DNA of 22,391 bases, from the NCBI GenBank assembly GCA_002314435.1, contig DCFV01000113.1:47490-69880 (forward strand). Reading direction: 5' to 3'. The position numbers and the translations under genes are program-made. The notes under the pieces were generated by a model. That model saw only the letters and a list, made by a program, of their open reading frames with translations. It was not told the origin of the DNA and did not search any database. How positions within the stretch are numbered: the first letter of the stretch is position 1; every line of letters starts with the position of its first letter. Source of the stretch: Acidobacteriaceae bacterium UBA1795 (GTDB taxonomy: Bacteria; Acidobacteriota; Terriglobia; Terriglobales; Acidobacteriaceae). Of the stretch, positions 1-7,595 are shown in pieces.

Positions 1-978
1 GACAACGCACGTGCGCTCATCGTGTCGAATGTCTTGAACGAGGCCACTCTCTACGACAGCTCGGTGGACTATGCAAAGCTCTCGCATCGCTACCTGGCCT
101 TTCTGTGGCTCGCCTTTCATTCCGACACTGGGCGGTTCCGTAACTTTCTCGGCTACGATCGCAAGTGGCTGGAGGACGTAGGCTCTGAAGACAGCCACGG
201 CCGCGCTCTGTGGGCACTGGGCACGGTGCTCGGTCACTCACGCGATGCTGGATTGCGCGGCGCAGCTGGCAGACTATTTGAAGCGGCCATGCCTGCGTCG
301 CTCACGTTTTCGAGTCCGCGCGCGTGGGCCTTCAGCATTCTCGGCATGCAGGCCTACCTCGATTGGTTCCCTGGCGACAGGACCGTTCAGGGCGCGCGGA
401 ACCTGCTTGCCAATCGACTGCTGGAGATCTACGAGAAGAGCAGCAGTGGAACGTGGCACTGGTTTGAAAAGAGTCTCGCTTACTCGAATGCACGCTTGTC
501 GCAGTCGCTCATCCTGACCGGGTGGCGTAGCGGAAACCGCAAGATGATCGCGACGGGAATTGAGTCGCTCGAATGGCTGGTAGCGGCGCAGCATCGCGGC
601 GATAAAGAAGTCTTTGTTCCAATCGGCTCCAACGGATTCTTCACCGAGGGAGAAGAGAAGGCTCGCTTCGATCAGCAGCCCGTCGAAGCGTGTGCTACGA
701 TCTGCGCCTGCATTGAGACCTATCGACTCACGCATGAGACGCGTTGGCTCGAGGAAGCACAGCGTATCTTCCGCTGGTTCCTCGGCAAGAACGATCTGCA
801 GGTTCCTCTTTACGATGCGGCAACGGGCGGTTGCAGAGACGGATTGCATCCTGACCGGGTGAATGAGAATCAGGGGGCGGAATCGACGCTTTCCTTCCTG
901 ATGGCTCTCCTCGCAATGCGGGGAGAGACGGTAGTAAACGCAAACGAACATCATCAGGAAATGAGTGCCTATCTTTGA
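1..978 (+). CDS. C-terminal part of glycosyltransferase-associated alpha/alpha-toroid protein (5' truncated)
   Basis: The frame is open from base 1 (first residues DNARALIVSN) with no stop, so the gene very probably starts outside the window; a GTG at 22 is only the first possible start inside it. The visible ~325 residues are helical with repeated W/Y-rich hairpins (for example GTWHWFEKSLAYSNARLSQS, then QGAESTLSFLMALLAM near the end), as expected for a six-hairpin toroid. From family knowledge, this type of domain is found as the C-terminal half of family-1 glycosyltransferases, or as a separate protein, immediately before a GH130 gene. The GH130 gene follows here with a 4-base overlap, which supports that reading and translational coupling. 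It probably takes part in synthesis or turnover of a mannose-containing glycan in the cytoplasm. The glycosyltransferase domain itself is not visible, so catalysis cannot be claimed. Confidence 0.7.
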   Translation, partial: DNARALIVSNVLNEATLYDSSVDYAKLSHRYLAFLWLAFHSDTGRFRNFLGYDRKWLEDVGSEDSHGRALWALGTVLGHSRDAGLRGAAGRLFEAAMPASLTFSSPRAWAFSILGMQAYLDWFPGDRTVQGARNLLANRLLEIYEKSSSGTWHWFEKSLAYSNARLSQSLILTGWRSGNRKMIATGIESLEWLVAAQHRGDKEVFVPIGSNGFFTEGEEKARFDQQPVEACATICACIETYRLTHETRWLEEAQRIFRWFLGKNDLQVPLYDAATGGCRDGLHPDRVNENQGAESTLSFLMALLAMRGETVVNANEHHQEMSAYL

Positions 979-2003
979 ACCGGAACGCTTCTTCGGCTGT
1001 AGAGCAAGAGTTCAACGCACCAGTGCGCCTGAAGCCGGGCGCCTGCAGCGAGCTTCCCCTGTTTACGCGCTACTGCGGTAACCCGATTCTGACACGGGAC
1101 AACTGGCCGTACTCCATCAATAGTGTCTTTAACGCAGGAGCTGTGCGGCTGTTCGATGGCGATACCTTGTTGTTGTGCCGCGTTGAGGACCACACCGGCC
1201 TGTCACACCTGTGCGCAGCGCGCTCAGAGAACGGAATCGACGGATGGCACATTGATCCAGAACCCACGCTGATGGCCAATCCGCGCGAGTTCCCTGAAGA
1301 AATCTGGGGCATCGAAGATCCGCGCATCACTTACGTTCCCGAACTCAAGCAATATGCCGTCGCCTATACCTCATTCGCGCGAGGCGGTCCGGGAGTCTCA
1401 CTCGCACTCACTCGGGACTTCCGCAGCTTCGAACGGTTGGGCGTCATCATGCCACCCGAAGATAAGGACGCGGCGCTGCTGTCGCGACGCATCAACGGCT
1501 ACTGGGCCATGATCCATCGCCCGGTGACGCCGACCGGCGCGCATATGTGGATCTCGTACTCGCCTGATCTGCGGCACTGGGGCAACCACAGAGTCATCCT
1601 GGAAGCACGCCGCGGGGGTTGGTGGGATGCGAACAAGATAGGGTTGTGCTCGCCGCCGATTGAGACACCAAAGGGGTGGCTGATGATCTATCACGGCGTG
1701 CGCCAGACTGCCGCGGGTAGCATCTATCGCCTGGGACTCGCACTCTTTGACCTGGAGAAGCCTGAAATCTGCCTGCAGCGGGGGGACTCGTGGATGTTCG
1801 GTCCCGAGGCACCCTACGAGCGCAGTGGAGACGTGAAGGATGTCGTGTTTCCCTGCGGCCAGACCATCGGCGCAGATGGGGACACAGTTCGTCTCTACTA
1901 CGGAGCTGCTGACTTTTGCGTGGCCATGGCTACGGGCAGCATCCGCGCACTGCTTGCGTGGCTCGATGCGCACTCCAGCGCAGACAAGACAAGCGGACTA
2001 TAA
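975..2003 (+). CDS. GH130 family glycoside phosphorylase/hydrolase (mannoside-type)
   Basis: A 342-residue protein without a signal peptide, the usual length for five-bladed beta-propeller GH130 enzymes, which cleave beta-mannosides by phosphorolysis or hydrolysis. Motifs run in family order: NPILTRDNWP (36-45), VFNAGAV (51-57), CRVEDHTG, IEDPR with the expected proton-donor Asp at 115, IHRP (180-183), NKIG (220-223), MIYHGV (238-242) and LYYGAAD near the end. Arg182, Lys221 and His240 sit in the motifs that hold the phosphate-binding basic residues of GH130 phosphorylases, so a phosphorylase is favoured over the hydrolase subgroup. The start is a TTG overlapping the previous stop; an AGGA lies about 15 bases upstream, a weak site, so coupling is likely. 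A GTG at 1023 is the main alternative. The exact substrate is unknown. Confidence 0.9.
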   Translation: MNRNASSAVEQEFNAPVRLKPGACSELPLFTRYCGNPILTRDNWPYSINSVFNAGAVRLFDGDTLLLCRVEDHTGLSHLCAARSENGIDGWHIDPEPTLMANPREFPEEIWGIEDPRITYVPELKQYAVAYTSFARGGPGVSLALTRDFRSFERLGVIMPPEDKDAALLSRRINGYWAMIHRPVTPTGAHMWISYSPDLRHWGNHRVILEARRGGWWDANKIGLCSPPIETPKGWLMIYHGVRQTAAGSIYRLGLALFDLEKPEICLQRGDSWMFGPEAPYERSGDVKDVVFPCGQTIGADGDTVRLYYGAADFCVAMATGSIRALLAWLDAHSSADKTSGL

Positions 2004-2025
2004 CGCGAGCGAAAGGAAGAAAAGA

Positions 2026-2238
2026 ATGGACACGGCTCAGTGGACCTGGCCTGCGTGGTTGCCGCATCTGCTCTGGCTGCGGCATGAATGCCCTCGCTGC
2101 AACTCGGTGCAGTTCAAGGCTGCTGAACTCCGCCCATTCGATGGCCTGCTGAGCATGTTTGCGCTGCGGCCTGTTCGTTGCATGTTCTGCTGGCGACGGT
2201 ATTACTGGTTTGCGTTTCATGCTCCGGATATAGCCTGA
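2026..2238 (+). CDS. Small zinc-ribbon-like protein
   Basis: A 70-residue protein starting at ATG 2026 with GGAAGA about seven bases upstream and only 22 bases after the GH130 stop, so probably in the same operon. It carries CPRC (residues 22-25) and a second CMFC pair about 28 residues later, the layout of a small zinc ribbon; between them lies a short hydrophobic stretch with the text LLSMFALRPVRC. The C-terminus is aromatic (WRRYYWFAF). Similar CxxC-CxxC micro-proteins are, from memory, common in acidobacterial polysaccharide gene clusters, but no function is established. The open frame extends upstream into the GH130 gene, yet the ribosome site and spacing favour the start given here. Confidence 0.65.
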   Translation: MDTAQWTWPAWLPHLLWLRHECPRCNSVQFKAAELRPFDGLLSMFALRPVRCMFCWRRYYWFAFHAPDIA

Positions 2239-2293
2239 GCATCCCGTATATTTACATCGAGCTGCTTCGGCAGGCCTACTTAAGGAGAACAGA

Positions 2294-2656
2294 TTGATAA
2301 TGGCATCCAACCCTACGTCGAACGACCTCTTGTTTCGCCTTGCGGCAGAGCGTACGCGAAGGGCCCTGAACTACACGGTGATTGCACAAAGCGCCGACGA
2401 AGTGCAGGATGTTCAGAATGCGCCGTCTGTAAGCATGGGGCCGTATTTGATCGCCTCGGACAAGACGGATCTACTGACGAGCCTCAGCGTCTACAGCCAG
2501 CGAGGCAATAGCCGCGACCAGATCCGGTTGCTCTTTATGAACGCAATCGCGCTGGGCATCTGGAGAGCCATGGGAAAGCAATCGCGCCTGGTTGGGGCAG
2601 AGCATCGTCCGCCTCACACAGCGTTACTTACGTTTGGGGTGCCGTTCAGCGAGTAG
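2294..2656 (+). CDS. Hypothetical protein, 120 residues
   Basis: The start is TTG 2294, six bases after a clear AAGGAG (2282-2287); an ATG two codons later (2300) is the alternative with longer spacing. The ribosome-binding site is the best evidence that this is a real gene. The product is soluble, with no signal peptide or membrane segment and an N-terminal helix rich in Arg/Glu (LLFRLAAERTRRAL). It contains many Ser/Thr/Gln residues and no motif I recognise. It lies 55 bases after the zinc-ribbon gene on the same strand and may be the last gene of the GH130 operon. Function unknown. Confidence 0.55.
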   Translation: MIMASNPTSNDLLFRLAAERTRRALNYTVIAQSADEVQDVQNAPSVSMGPYLIASDKTDLLTSLSVYSQRGNSRDQIRLLFMNAIALGIWRAMGKQSRLVGAEHRPPHTALLTFGVPFSE

Positions 2657-2750
2657 AACCCGTTGAGAGAAGTGGTATTTCCTGGTTCAGGCAGACACGC
2701 ATGGAGTCCTGGAGTAAGTAGTCCGCTTCAGGCTCTGGTGCTTTTCTTCT

Positions 2751-3070
2751 CTATAGCAGGCCGACCAGACCACTCACGGATTGGATGAGTCTGTCCCGGT
2801 TGTAACCAACGCCATTCTTGAAGACGATATCGACCTTCTCGATGTTTTCGATCTTCTCTGCCGGACTGCCGCCGAGGACGAGGATATCGTGTAGTTTACT
2901 GCGACAATCAATCCAATCGATGCGTCTTAGCCCGTGAATGTTGCGCCGTTCAGCGTGGCCATGCGCCTGAATGCGCCCTCTTCTTTCGGCACGAAGGTCA
3001 GGTCCGATACGGGCGCGAAGCCTCAAACTGGTTGCCATCGTGCGCTTTGCGATCCGCCAGCGCATCTTCG
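2751..3070 (-). pseudogene. Decayed C-terminus of an imidazolonepropionase-like amidohydrolase
   Basis: Read on the minus strand, two frames together give a recognisable amidohydrolase tail. One frame reads DLTFVPKEEGAFRRMATLNG and then ATFTG before a stop near 2927. A neighbouring frame continues with KLHDILVLGGSPAEKIENIE and then KVDIVFKNGVGYNRDRLIQS to a stop at 2751-2753. The order matches the last part of secreted metal-dependent amidohydrolases (MATLNGA...TG, then K.ADI.VL.G.P...I..I..V..V.KNG). At least one frameshift lies between the halves, and another disruption is likely further upstream near 3020. No start codon or metal-binding HxH region is present. I read it as a remnant left after deletion of the rest of the gene. 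Confidence 0.65.
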
Positions 3071-3387
3071 AATCAATAGATTAAGGACCCGGTCTTGTCG
3101 ACTAGGAGGGCCGGTTGGCTCGAATCCGGTCGTGCACTTGCGTGGCAGGCACTGCTATTTTTGATAGTTTCTCTGGAGCATTGAGTGTCCTAGGATCGAC
3201 CTCGGCCGATGCTCAGTAAAGCAATGCGCGGCCTGTGCCAAGTTGCGCGCGCAGTTCTCCAGAGTCAACACGCGCGGGCCGACCGGTCAGTTGCCGAGAG
3301 CGGATCGGACGTGCCGTTCATGATCGAGAGAGCTTCGGCAGGCATCGATATCGGCACACTTTCACTGTGCAACCAAGGAGTAATCCG
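3071..3387. other. Intergenic stretch upstream of the DUF3300 gene
   Basis: No supported gene. The DUF3300 reading frame stays open back to 3235, but this part has no signal-peptide logic and no ribosome site. A small hairpin (GCACA at 3354-3358 with TGTGC at 3366-3370) lies just ahead of the AAGGAG used by the DUF3300 gene. No convincing promoter was found. Confidence 0.4.
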
Positions 3388-4548
3388 ATGAGATCCGGAG
3401 TACGTTTCTGGCTGGTGGTGTCACTGCTTACCTTCTTCCCGGCGCTCATTTCTCCGGGAAGGCTGTTTTCGCAGCAGGCGACTGGAAAGGCGAGCTCGAC
3501 GCAGTCGATCGATCAACTGACGGCCCCGATCGCGCTTTATCCCGATGCCCTCATTTTCCAAATCATGCCTGCGTCCACGAACGTCGATACGGTCAAGTCG
3601 TTTGCGGGTTGGCTGGGAAAGAACGCCAGTCTCAAGGGGAGCGCGCTTCAGGATGCCGCCCAGAAGGCAGGCTTCAGTGCACCGTACGTTGCTCTGGCGC
3701 CGTTCCCTCAGGTTGTACAGATGATGGCGCAGAAGCCGGATTGGACGAAGGCGCTTGGCCAGGCGTTCACGGCCGACAAAAATGCTATCTTCGACTCGAT
3801 CCAGCGGCTGCGCGCGGAGGCGAAGGCGGTTGGCAATCTGCAGTCCACGTCTCAGCAGAAAGTCGAAACACAGACCACCACCAATGGTCAGCAGGTGATC
3901 GTCATTCAGCCGGCGAATCCTGAAGTCATTTACGTCCCGACTTACAATCCGCAGACAGTGTACGTGGCAGCGCCTCCTCCACCCCCAAGCGGTGGAGCAG
4001 TTGCTGGAGCGGCGGCTCTTGCCTTTACCACAGGGGTAATTATCGGCGCTTCTCACAATTCCTACTACCACGCATATGACCAATACTGGGACCATCGCGA
4101 AGATTACTACCATGAGCGCCAAGAGGACTATCAGCACAATGCCTCTCAGCGCCAGGATAACTATCAGAACAATTCTTCGCAGCGCCAATCCGCCGCACAG
4201 TCGAACCAGACTCAGCGTCAGTCCACATCCCAGGCGAATCAGGATCAGCGCCAATCGAGTTCGCAGGCTAATCAGGCTCAGCGTCAGTCCAGCGCGCAGG
4301 CACAACAATCTGCGCGGGCATCCACCGGAGCTTCTGTGCAATCGCAGGGAGCGACCAGTCAACCGCAGCGTCAAACTGCAGCCGCTACTTCGAGCCGCAC
4401 TAGCGGGCAGACCTCGTCGCAACGCAGCGGAATGAGTTCCGGGGGCGTTTCCAGCTATCAGAGCGGTGCAAGCACTCGGGCCGAGAGTGCGCGGGGCAGC
4501 TCGAGTCTCTCCTCCAGTCGAGGCGGTACCCGGGGAAGCAGGAGGTAG
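3388..4548 (+). CDS. DUF3300 domain protein with Gln/Ser-rich 11-residue repeats
   Basis: A 386-residue exported protein. The start at ATG 3388 is set by AAGGAG at 3375-3380 and gives a proper signal peptide (MRSGVRFWLVVSLLTFFPAL, cleavage near residue 30). Residues 38-195 match DUF3300: QLTAPIALYPDALIFQIMPA, then segments such as FAGWLGKN, FPQVVQMMAQKPDWTKALGQ and PEVIYVPTYNPQTVYV. A proline run and a small hydrophobic Gly/Ala segment (201-222, possibly membrane-associated) follow. Residues 243-308 are six tandem 11-residue units of consensus QRQSxxQxNQx. The tail is Ser/Gly/Arg-rich and probably disordered. DUF3300 has no known function. It is followed 52 bases later by a DUF2950 gene, a pairing I know from other bacteria. 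Confidence 0.88.
   Translation: MRSGVRFWLVVSLLTFFPALISPGRLFSQQATGKASSTQSIDQLTAPIALYPDALIFQIMPASTNVDTVKSFAGWLGKNASLKGSALQDAAQKAGFSAPYVALAPFPQVVQMMAQKPDWTKALGQAFTADKNAIFDSIQRLRAEAKAVGNLQSTSQQKVETQTTTNGQQVIVIQPANPEVIYVPTYNPQTVYVAAPPPPPSGGAVAGAAALAFTTGVIIGASHNSYYHAYDQYWDHREDYYHERQEDYQHNASQRQDNYQNNSSQRQSAAQSNQTQRQSTSQANQDQRQSSSQANQAQRQSSAQAQQSARASTGASVQSQGATSQPQRQTAAATSSRTSGQTSSQRSGMSSGGVSSYQSGASTRAESARGSSSLSSSRGGTRGSRR
4114..4311 (+). repeat. Six tandem 33-bp coding repeats (11 residues each)
   Basis: Inside the DUF3300 gene, residues 243-308 divide exactly into six 11-residue units beginning ERQ or QRQ: ERQEDYQHNAS, QRQDNYQNNSS, QRQSAAQSNQT, QRQSTSQANQD, QRQSSSQANQA, QRQSSAQAQQS. The first two keep a DYQ/NYQ core, and the last four share a QRQS..Q.NQ pattern, suggesting stepwise duplication. 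Confidence 0.85.
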
Positions 4549-4600
4549 TTGGAGCGGTGGGTGACGAAATTAATAACCCAGACAGGTTCGGAGAACGAAT

Positions 4601-5527
4601 ATGCGATCCGTGAAGCAGGTTGTTCCGTTGATGGTTCTTGGGCTGGTTGTGCTGCTTGTGCCGGCCTGCAAGAAGAAGTCTTCGCAGATGAAATTCGCCA
4701 CGCCGGATGAGGCGGCGACGACACTGCAGCAGGCGTTTAAAACGCAAGACATGGAAAAGCTGCAGGCGATCTTTGGGCGCGATGCCATGGAGGCCGTTCA
4801 ATCCGGAGATCCGGTCTCAGATCGAGACGATCGCCAAGTGATGGCACTCGCGATGGAGGAGTCATGGCGTTGGGCGCCACGCAGCGCAGACAGCAAAGAA
4901 CTGATTATTGGCGACGAACAATGGCCCTTTCCAGTCCCTCTGGTGAAAATCGGTAACGAGTGGCAGTTCGACTCCAACGCAGGGAAGGAAGAGGTGTTGG
5001 CTCGGCGAATCGGGCGGAATGAACTCGGTGTCATCGACCTCTGCCGCGCCTATGTCGACATGCAGACGGAATATGCCAGTCAACCCCACGACGGCAAGCC
5101 AGCAGGCATTTTTGCTCAACACCTTCGGAGCACTCCAGGCAGCCACGAGGGTCTCTACTGGGAGAGAAAGCGCGGGGAACTGCGCAGCCCAATGGGTGAC
5201 CTAGTCGCCCAAGCTGGTGAGGAAGGCTACGATGTGAACAAGTCGGCATCCGAACCGTTCTGGGGTTACCACTTCAAAATACTGACGGCACAGGGAGCCG
5301 CGGCGCCTGGCGGCAAAAAGAGCTACGTAAAGAACGGCGAAATGAAAAGCGGATTCGCTCTCCTTGCCTACCCGGCAAAATATGCATACAGCGGCGTCAT
5401 GTCCTTTGTGGTGGGACAAGATGGAGTAGTTTACCAGTCGGATCTGGGTGAAGACACGGCTACCAAGGCTTTGAGCCTGACGGAGTACAACCCTGACGCG
5501 TCCTGGACCGCAGTCCAGTCGCAATGA
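4601..5527 (+). CDS. DUF2950 family lipoprotein
   Basis: A 308-residue protein with an N-terminal hydrophobic stretch ending in VPAC at residues 20-23, a lipobox, so probably a lipoprotein anchored in the cell envelope. The rest matches DUF2950: FATPDEAATTLQQAFKTQD near 32-50, LIIGDEQWPFPVPLVKIGNE, WQFDSNAGKEEVLARRIGRN, EPFWGYHFKILTAQG, then GFALLAYPAKYAYSGVMSFV and VVYQSDLGEDT near the C-terminus. Length is typical of the family. GGAGA at 4590-4594 sets the start. It lies 52 bases after the DUF3300 gene on the same strand, so the two are probably co-transcribed and act together in the envelope. The molecular role is unknown. Confidence 0.88.
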   Translation: MRSVKQVVPLMVLGLVVLLVPACKKKSSQMKFATPDEAATTLQQAFKTQDMEKLQAIFGRDAMEAVQSGDPVSDRDDRQVMALAMEESWRWAPRSADSKELIIGDEQWPFPVPLVKIGNEWQFDSNAGKEEVLARRIGRNELGVIDLCRAYVDMQTEYASQPHDGKPAGIFAQHLRSTPGSHEGLYWERKRGELRSPMGDLVAQAGEEGYDVNKSASEPFWGYHFKILTAQGAAAPGGKKSYVKNGEMKSGFALLAYPAKYAYSGVMSFVVGQDGVVYQSDLGEDTATKALSLTEYNPDASWTAVQSQ

Positions 5528-5671
5528 CAGAAATTCAAATTCGGTAGTTTCTTCGGGTAGTCGCCTCGGCTTGGCAGCACATGCAACGCGTAGCGCCGCT
5601 TAGGTAACTGCGCTCTGCAAATATAATTGCAGCCGGGGGGGATGCCGAATTTGACGCTCGTATTCGTGGAA

Positions 5672-5697
5672 GAGCTGCTGTGCGCGCGCAACAGCTC
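5672..5697. terminator. Possible hairpin between convergent genes
   Basis: GAGCTGCTG (5672-5680) pairs with CAACAGCTC (5689-5697) with one internal mismatch and an eight-base GC loop. It sits between the convergent DUF2950 gene and the minus-strand gene ending at 5724. Neither side has a good T-tract, so termination is only a guess. Confidence 0.3.
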
Positions 5698-5723
5698 GTG
5701 TGAAGCGCACCGAATGATCTACT

Positions 5724-6473
5724 TTACTTCTTCTTCCTATGGAGCACCCTGGAGATCTCCGGTGCGAATTCTCCGATGAAGTTGATTCCCATTCCCACGG
5801 GAATCTGGGTAATCACGGCTTGATATCCCTTCACCTGCCAATTGGGATTGCCTGGCTCCCACGCTGTCGTCGTGACGCTTCCGGTGAACGCGCCAGCATA
5901 GGGAAAGAGTTGTGGCCGCAAGGATTTCTCCGTGCGGTCGTAGGTAACGAAGTTTCTGGAGATGGCGTGGCGGGTACGAGGCCAGAATCCACTGCATCGG
6001 CAACGATCGTAGCGCGGTTCCCATCCCAGCAGTCCATCGCCCAGTGAGATGACTGAGTTTTGAATGATGAATTCGGCGTGTCGAGTACCAAGCCGCTTGC
6101 CGAAACCTTCCAGACCGTCTCCCCACTCGGGATTGGTGTTATGGATCTGATCGCGAACCGCAAAGAAGGTTGTTTTGATGTAGATGCCATAGGTTGTGAA
6201 AGTCTGACGAACATAAAGCTTGAAACGGCGGTCCGCGTTCAATGATTCGAGCGGGACTTCCTTGGGAACATAGGAACCATAGAGCCAGTTCACGTTGAGC
6301 TGATTCCCGGGTGTGGCGGCGATGTCCTGCGAGGAAGGCGCATCGGGCAACGAGTCTTTCGCGGTCTGCGCCGCTGAGGCTGCTTGTTCATCGGTTGCGT
6401 GCACGGAGTCCTGGGCAGCGGCGCTTATGGTGACAAGCGCAATGAGAACGGCTAACAGACGCATTGTCGGCAT
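5724..6473 (-). CDS. Secreted hypothetical protein with LPDAPSS segment
   Basis: A 249-residue protein with a signal peptide (MPTMRLLAVLIALVTISAAA). The start at 6473 has GAGGCGG about eight bases upstream; a second ATG at 6464 is possible. After the signal comes a low-complexity Ala/Ser stretch with SLPDAPSSQD (40-49), a sequence I associate with exported acidobacterial proteins. The rest has alternating aromatic/hydrophobic segments and glycines (YGSYVPKEV, FTTYGIYIKT, FPYAGAFTGSVTTTAWEPGN), compatible with a periplasmic or outer-membrane protein. The RYDRCRCSGFWPRTRHAI segment contains two close cysteines. It is last of three minus-strand envelope genes spaced about 100 bases apart. No family name can be given. 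Confidence 0.7.
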   Translation of the reverse strand: MPTMRLLAVLIALVTISAAAQDSVHATDEQAASAAQTAKDSLPDAPSSQDIAATPGNQLNVNWLYGSYVPKEVPLESLNADRRFKLYVRQTFTTYGIYIKTTFFAVRDQIHNTNPEWGDGLEGFGKRLGTRHAEFIIQNSVISLGDGLLGWEPRYDRCRCSGFWPRTRHAISRNFVTYDRTEKSLRPQLFPYAGAFTGSVTTTAWEPGNPNWQVKGYQAVITQIPVGMGINFIGEFAPEISRVLHRKKK

Positions 6474-6572
6474 ATCCGAACCGCCTCTACTTATGAACCT
6501 GGCATCGGCAATGGCGAACCGAACGTGGCGCCGGTAACGAGGCGGATCGTTCTCGCACCATGCCTCCGGCAG

Positions 6573-7502
6573 TTAGGCCTTCTTTGGAAACAGGAGCACA
6601 AACATCACTCGCATACCCCATGGCGATGCGTTTGCGGGATGAACAGCATTCCCATAGAACCCGAGCTGGAGGTTCACCGGTTGCATCCCAAGCCGCATCA
6701 CTCTCCCGACGCCGCCACCCACCGGAACCACCCAACGGTTCTCGCTCGCCTCCCAATTGGCGGTGATAATCGGCTGCATCCCGAGATACCAGCCCTTCTT
6801 CAGGTTGTAGTTGATGAAATATTGCAGCGTCATCTGATTCACGTCAGGACGTCCGCCCGAACCGGCAACCGACCACACATTGTTTACAAGCGCGCCCACC
6901 GTCCACGAACCGGGCTGTACCAAGCCCACGAGCGTGGGCCCAATCCCAAACTTTCCCTGTCCCAGATTCGTATCCGTCGCGGTCGGTACTTGAAGCACCG
7001 GTCCCGCGCCCCAGATGAGCTTCCCTGCTTTCTTGGGGGAAAGAAAGAAGCTCGGCTGCATGTCACCAAATCCGTACTTGCCGACCTCTGGCGCCGGACT
7101 CTCAGCGGGTAGCGGCTGCCATGTAATGGGAGTAATCCAGCGGATGATGAGGTTAGTGTTTTTGCTGATTCCCGTGGGAATCACCGGTTGAATGTTCAGT
7201 ACGTTTTGCACTCGATCGCCAGGCTCAATTCCAAAGTTGGTATTGTTCTGGACGGGTACGCTAATCAAGCTGGCAATTGGATTCTGAGCGGCTTTTCGCA
7301 AAGCCTCACCCGAAGCCGGAGATGCGGGAGCCTTACTTGGCGAGCCCTGATCCGCTGCTTGCGCCGATGCACAACGAGCGAATCCCGGGGCGGAAAACAG
7401 GAAGAAGCAGCAGACGATTGCGGTCAACGTGCGATCGTTTATCAAGGCGCGGCGATAGCGTCGAGCAATCCTAATCAAAATCCCGAAATAATGTTTATGC
7501 AT
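6573..7502 (-). CDS. Outer-membrane beta-barrel protein, MetA/neuromedin-U-like
   Basis: A 309-residue protein. ATG at 7502 has GGAG eight bases upstream. A long basic N-terminus precedes a hydrophobic segment ending in ASAQ (about residues 27-48), an unusual but plausible signal peptide; a later start is possible. The mature part matches the family labelled 'MetA pathway of phenol degradation' or 'neuromedin U' in bacterial annotation: NPIASLISVPVQNNTNFGIE, QNVLNIQPVIPTGISKNTNL, KKAGKLIWGAGPVLQVPTAT, GIGPTLVGLVQPGSWTVGAL, and YFINYNLKKGWYLGMQPIIT. The alternating strands and closing aromatic-rich strand suggest a porin-like barrel. The family role is not proven; a passive transport or envelope role is likely. 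Confidence 0.8.
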   Translation of the reverse strand: MHKHYFGILIRIARRYRRALINDRTLTAIVCCFFLFSAPGFARCASAQAADQGSPSKAPASPASGEALRKAAQNPIASLISVPVQNNTNFGIEPGDRVQNVLNIQPVIPTGISKNTNLIIRWITPITWQPLPAESPAPEVGKYGFGDMQPSFFLSPKKAGKLIWGAGPVLQVPTATDTNLGQGKFGIGPTLVGLVQPGSWTVGALVNNVWSVAGSGGRPDVNQMTLQYFINYNLKKGWYLGMQPIITANWEASENRWVVPVGGGVGRVMRLGMQPVNLQLGFYGNAVHPANASPWGMRVMFVLLFPKKA

Positions 7503-7595
7503 CGCGTTGAGCTCCGTTCTGTGCTCGCTGTCTTTTGTTTGCTGTTCCGGCGGGCATGGCCGTCGGAGCAGGATGCGGCAAAGCGAGGGCGCGCA

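Noticed and set aside
3105..3145. tRNA-like T-arm text (GGTTGGCTCGAATCC)
   Set aside because: The T-stem would rely mostly on wobble pairs, and no acceptor, anticodon or D arm could be folded around it. Not a tRNA or a supported attachment site.
4114..4311. CRISPR-like array suggested by 33-bp periodicity
   Set aside because: The units are directly adjacent coding repeats with no spacers and lie inside a well-supported gene.
3421..4422. A 333-codon minus-strand frame opposite the DUF3300 gene
   Set aside because: It is Leu/Arg-rich repetitive sequence mirroring the Gln/Ser repeats of the real gene, with no start signal.
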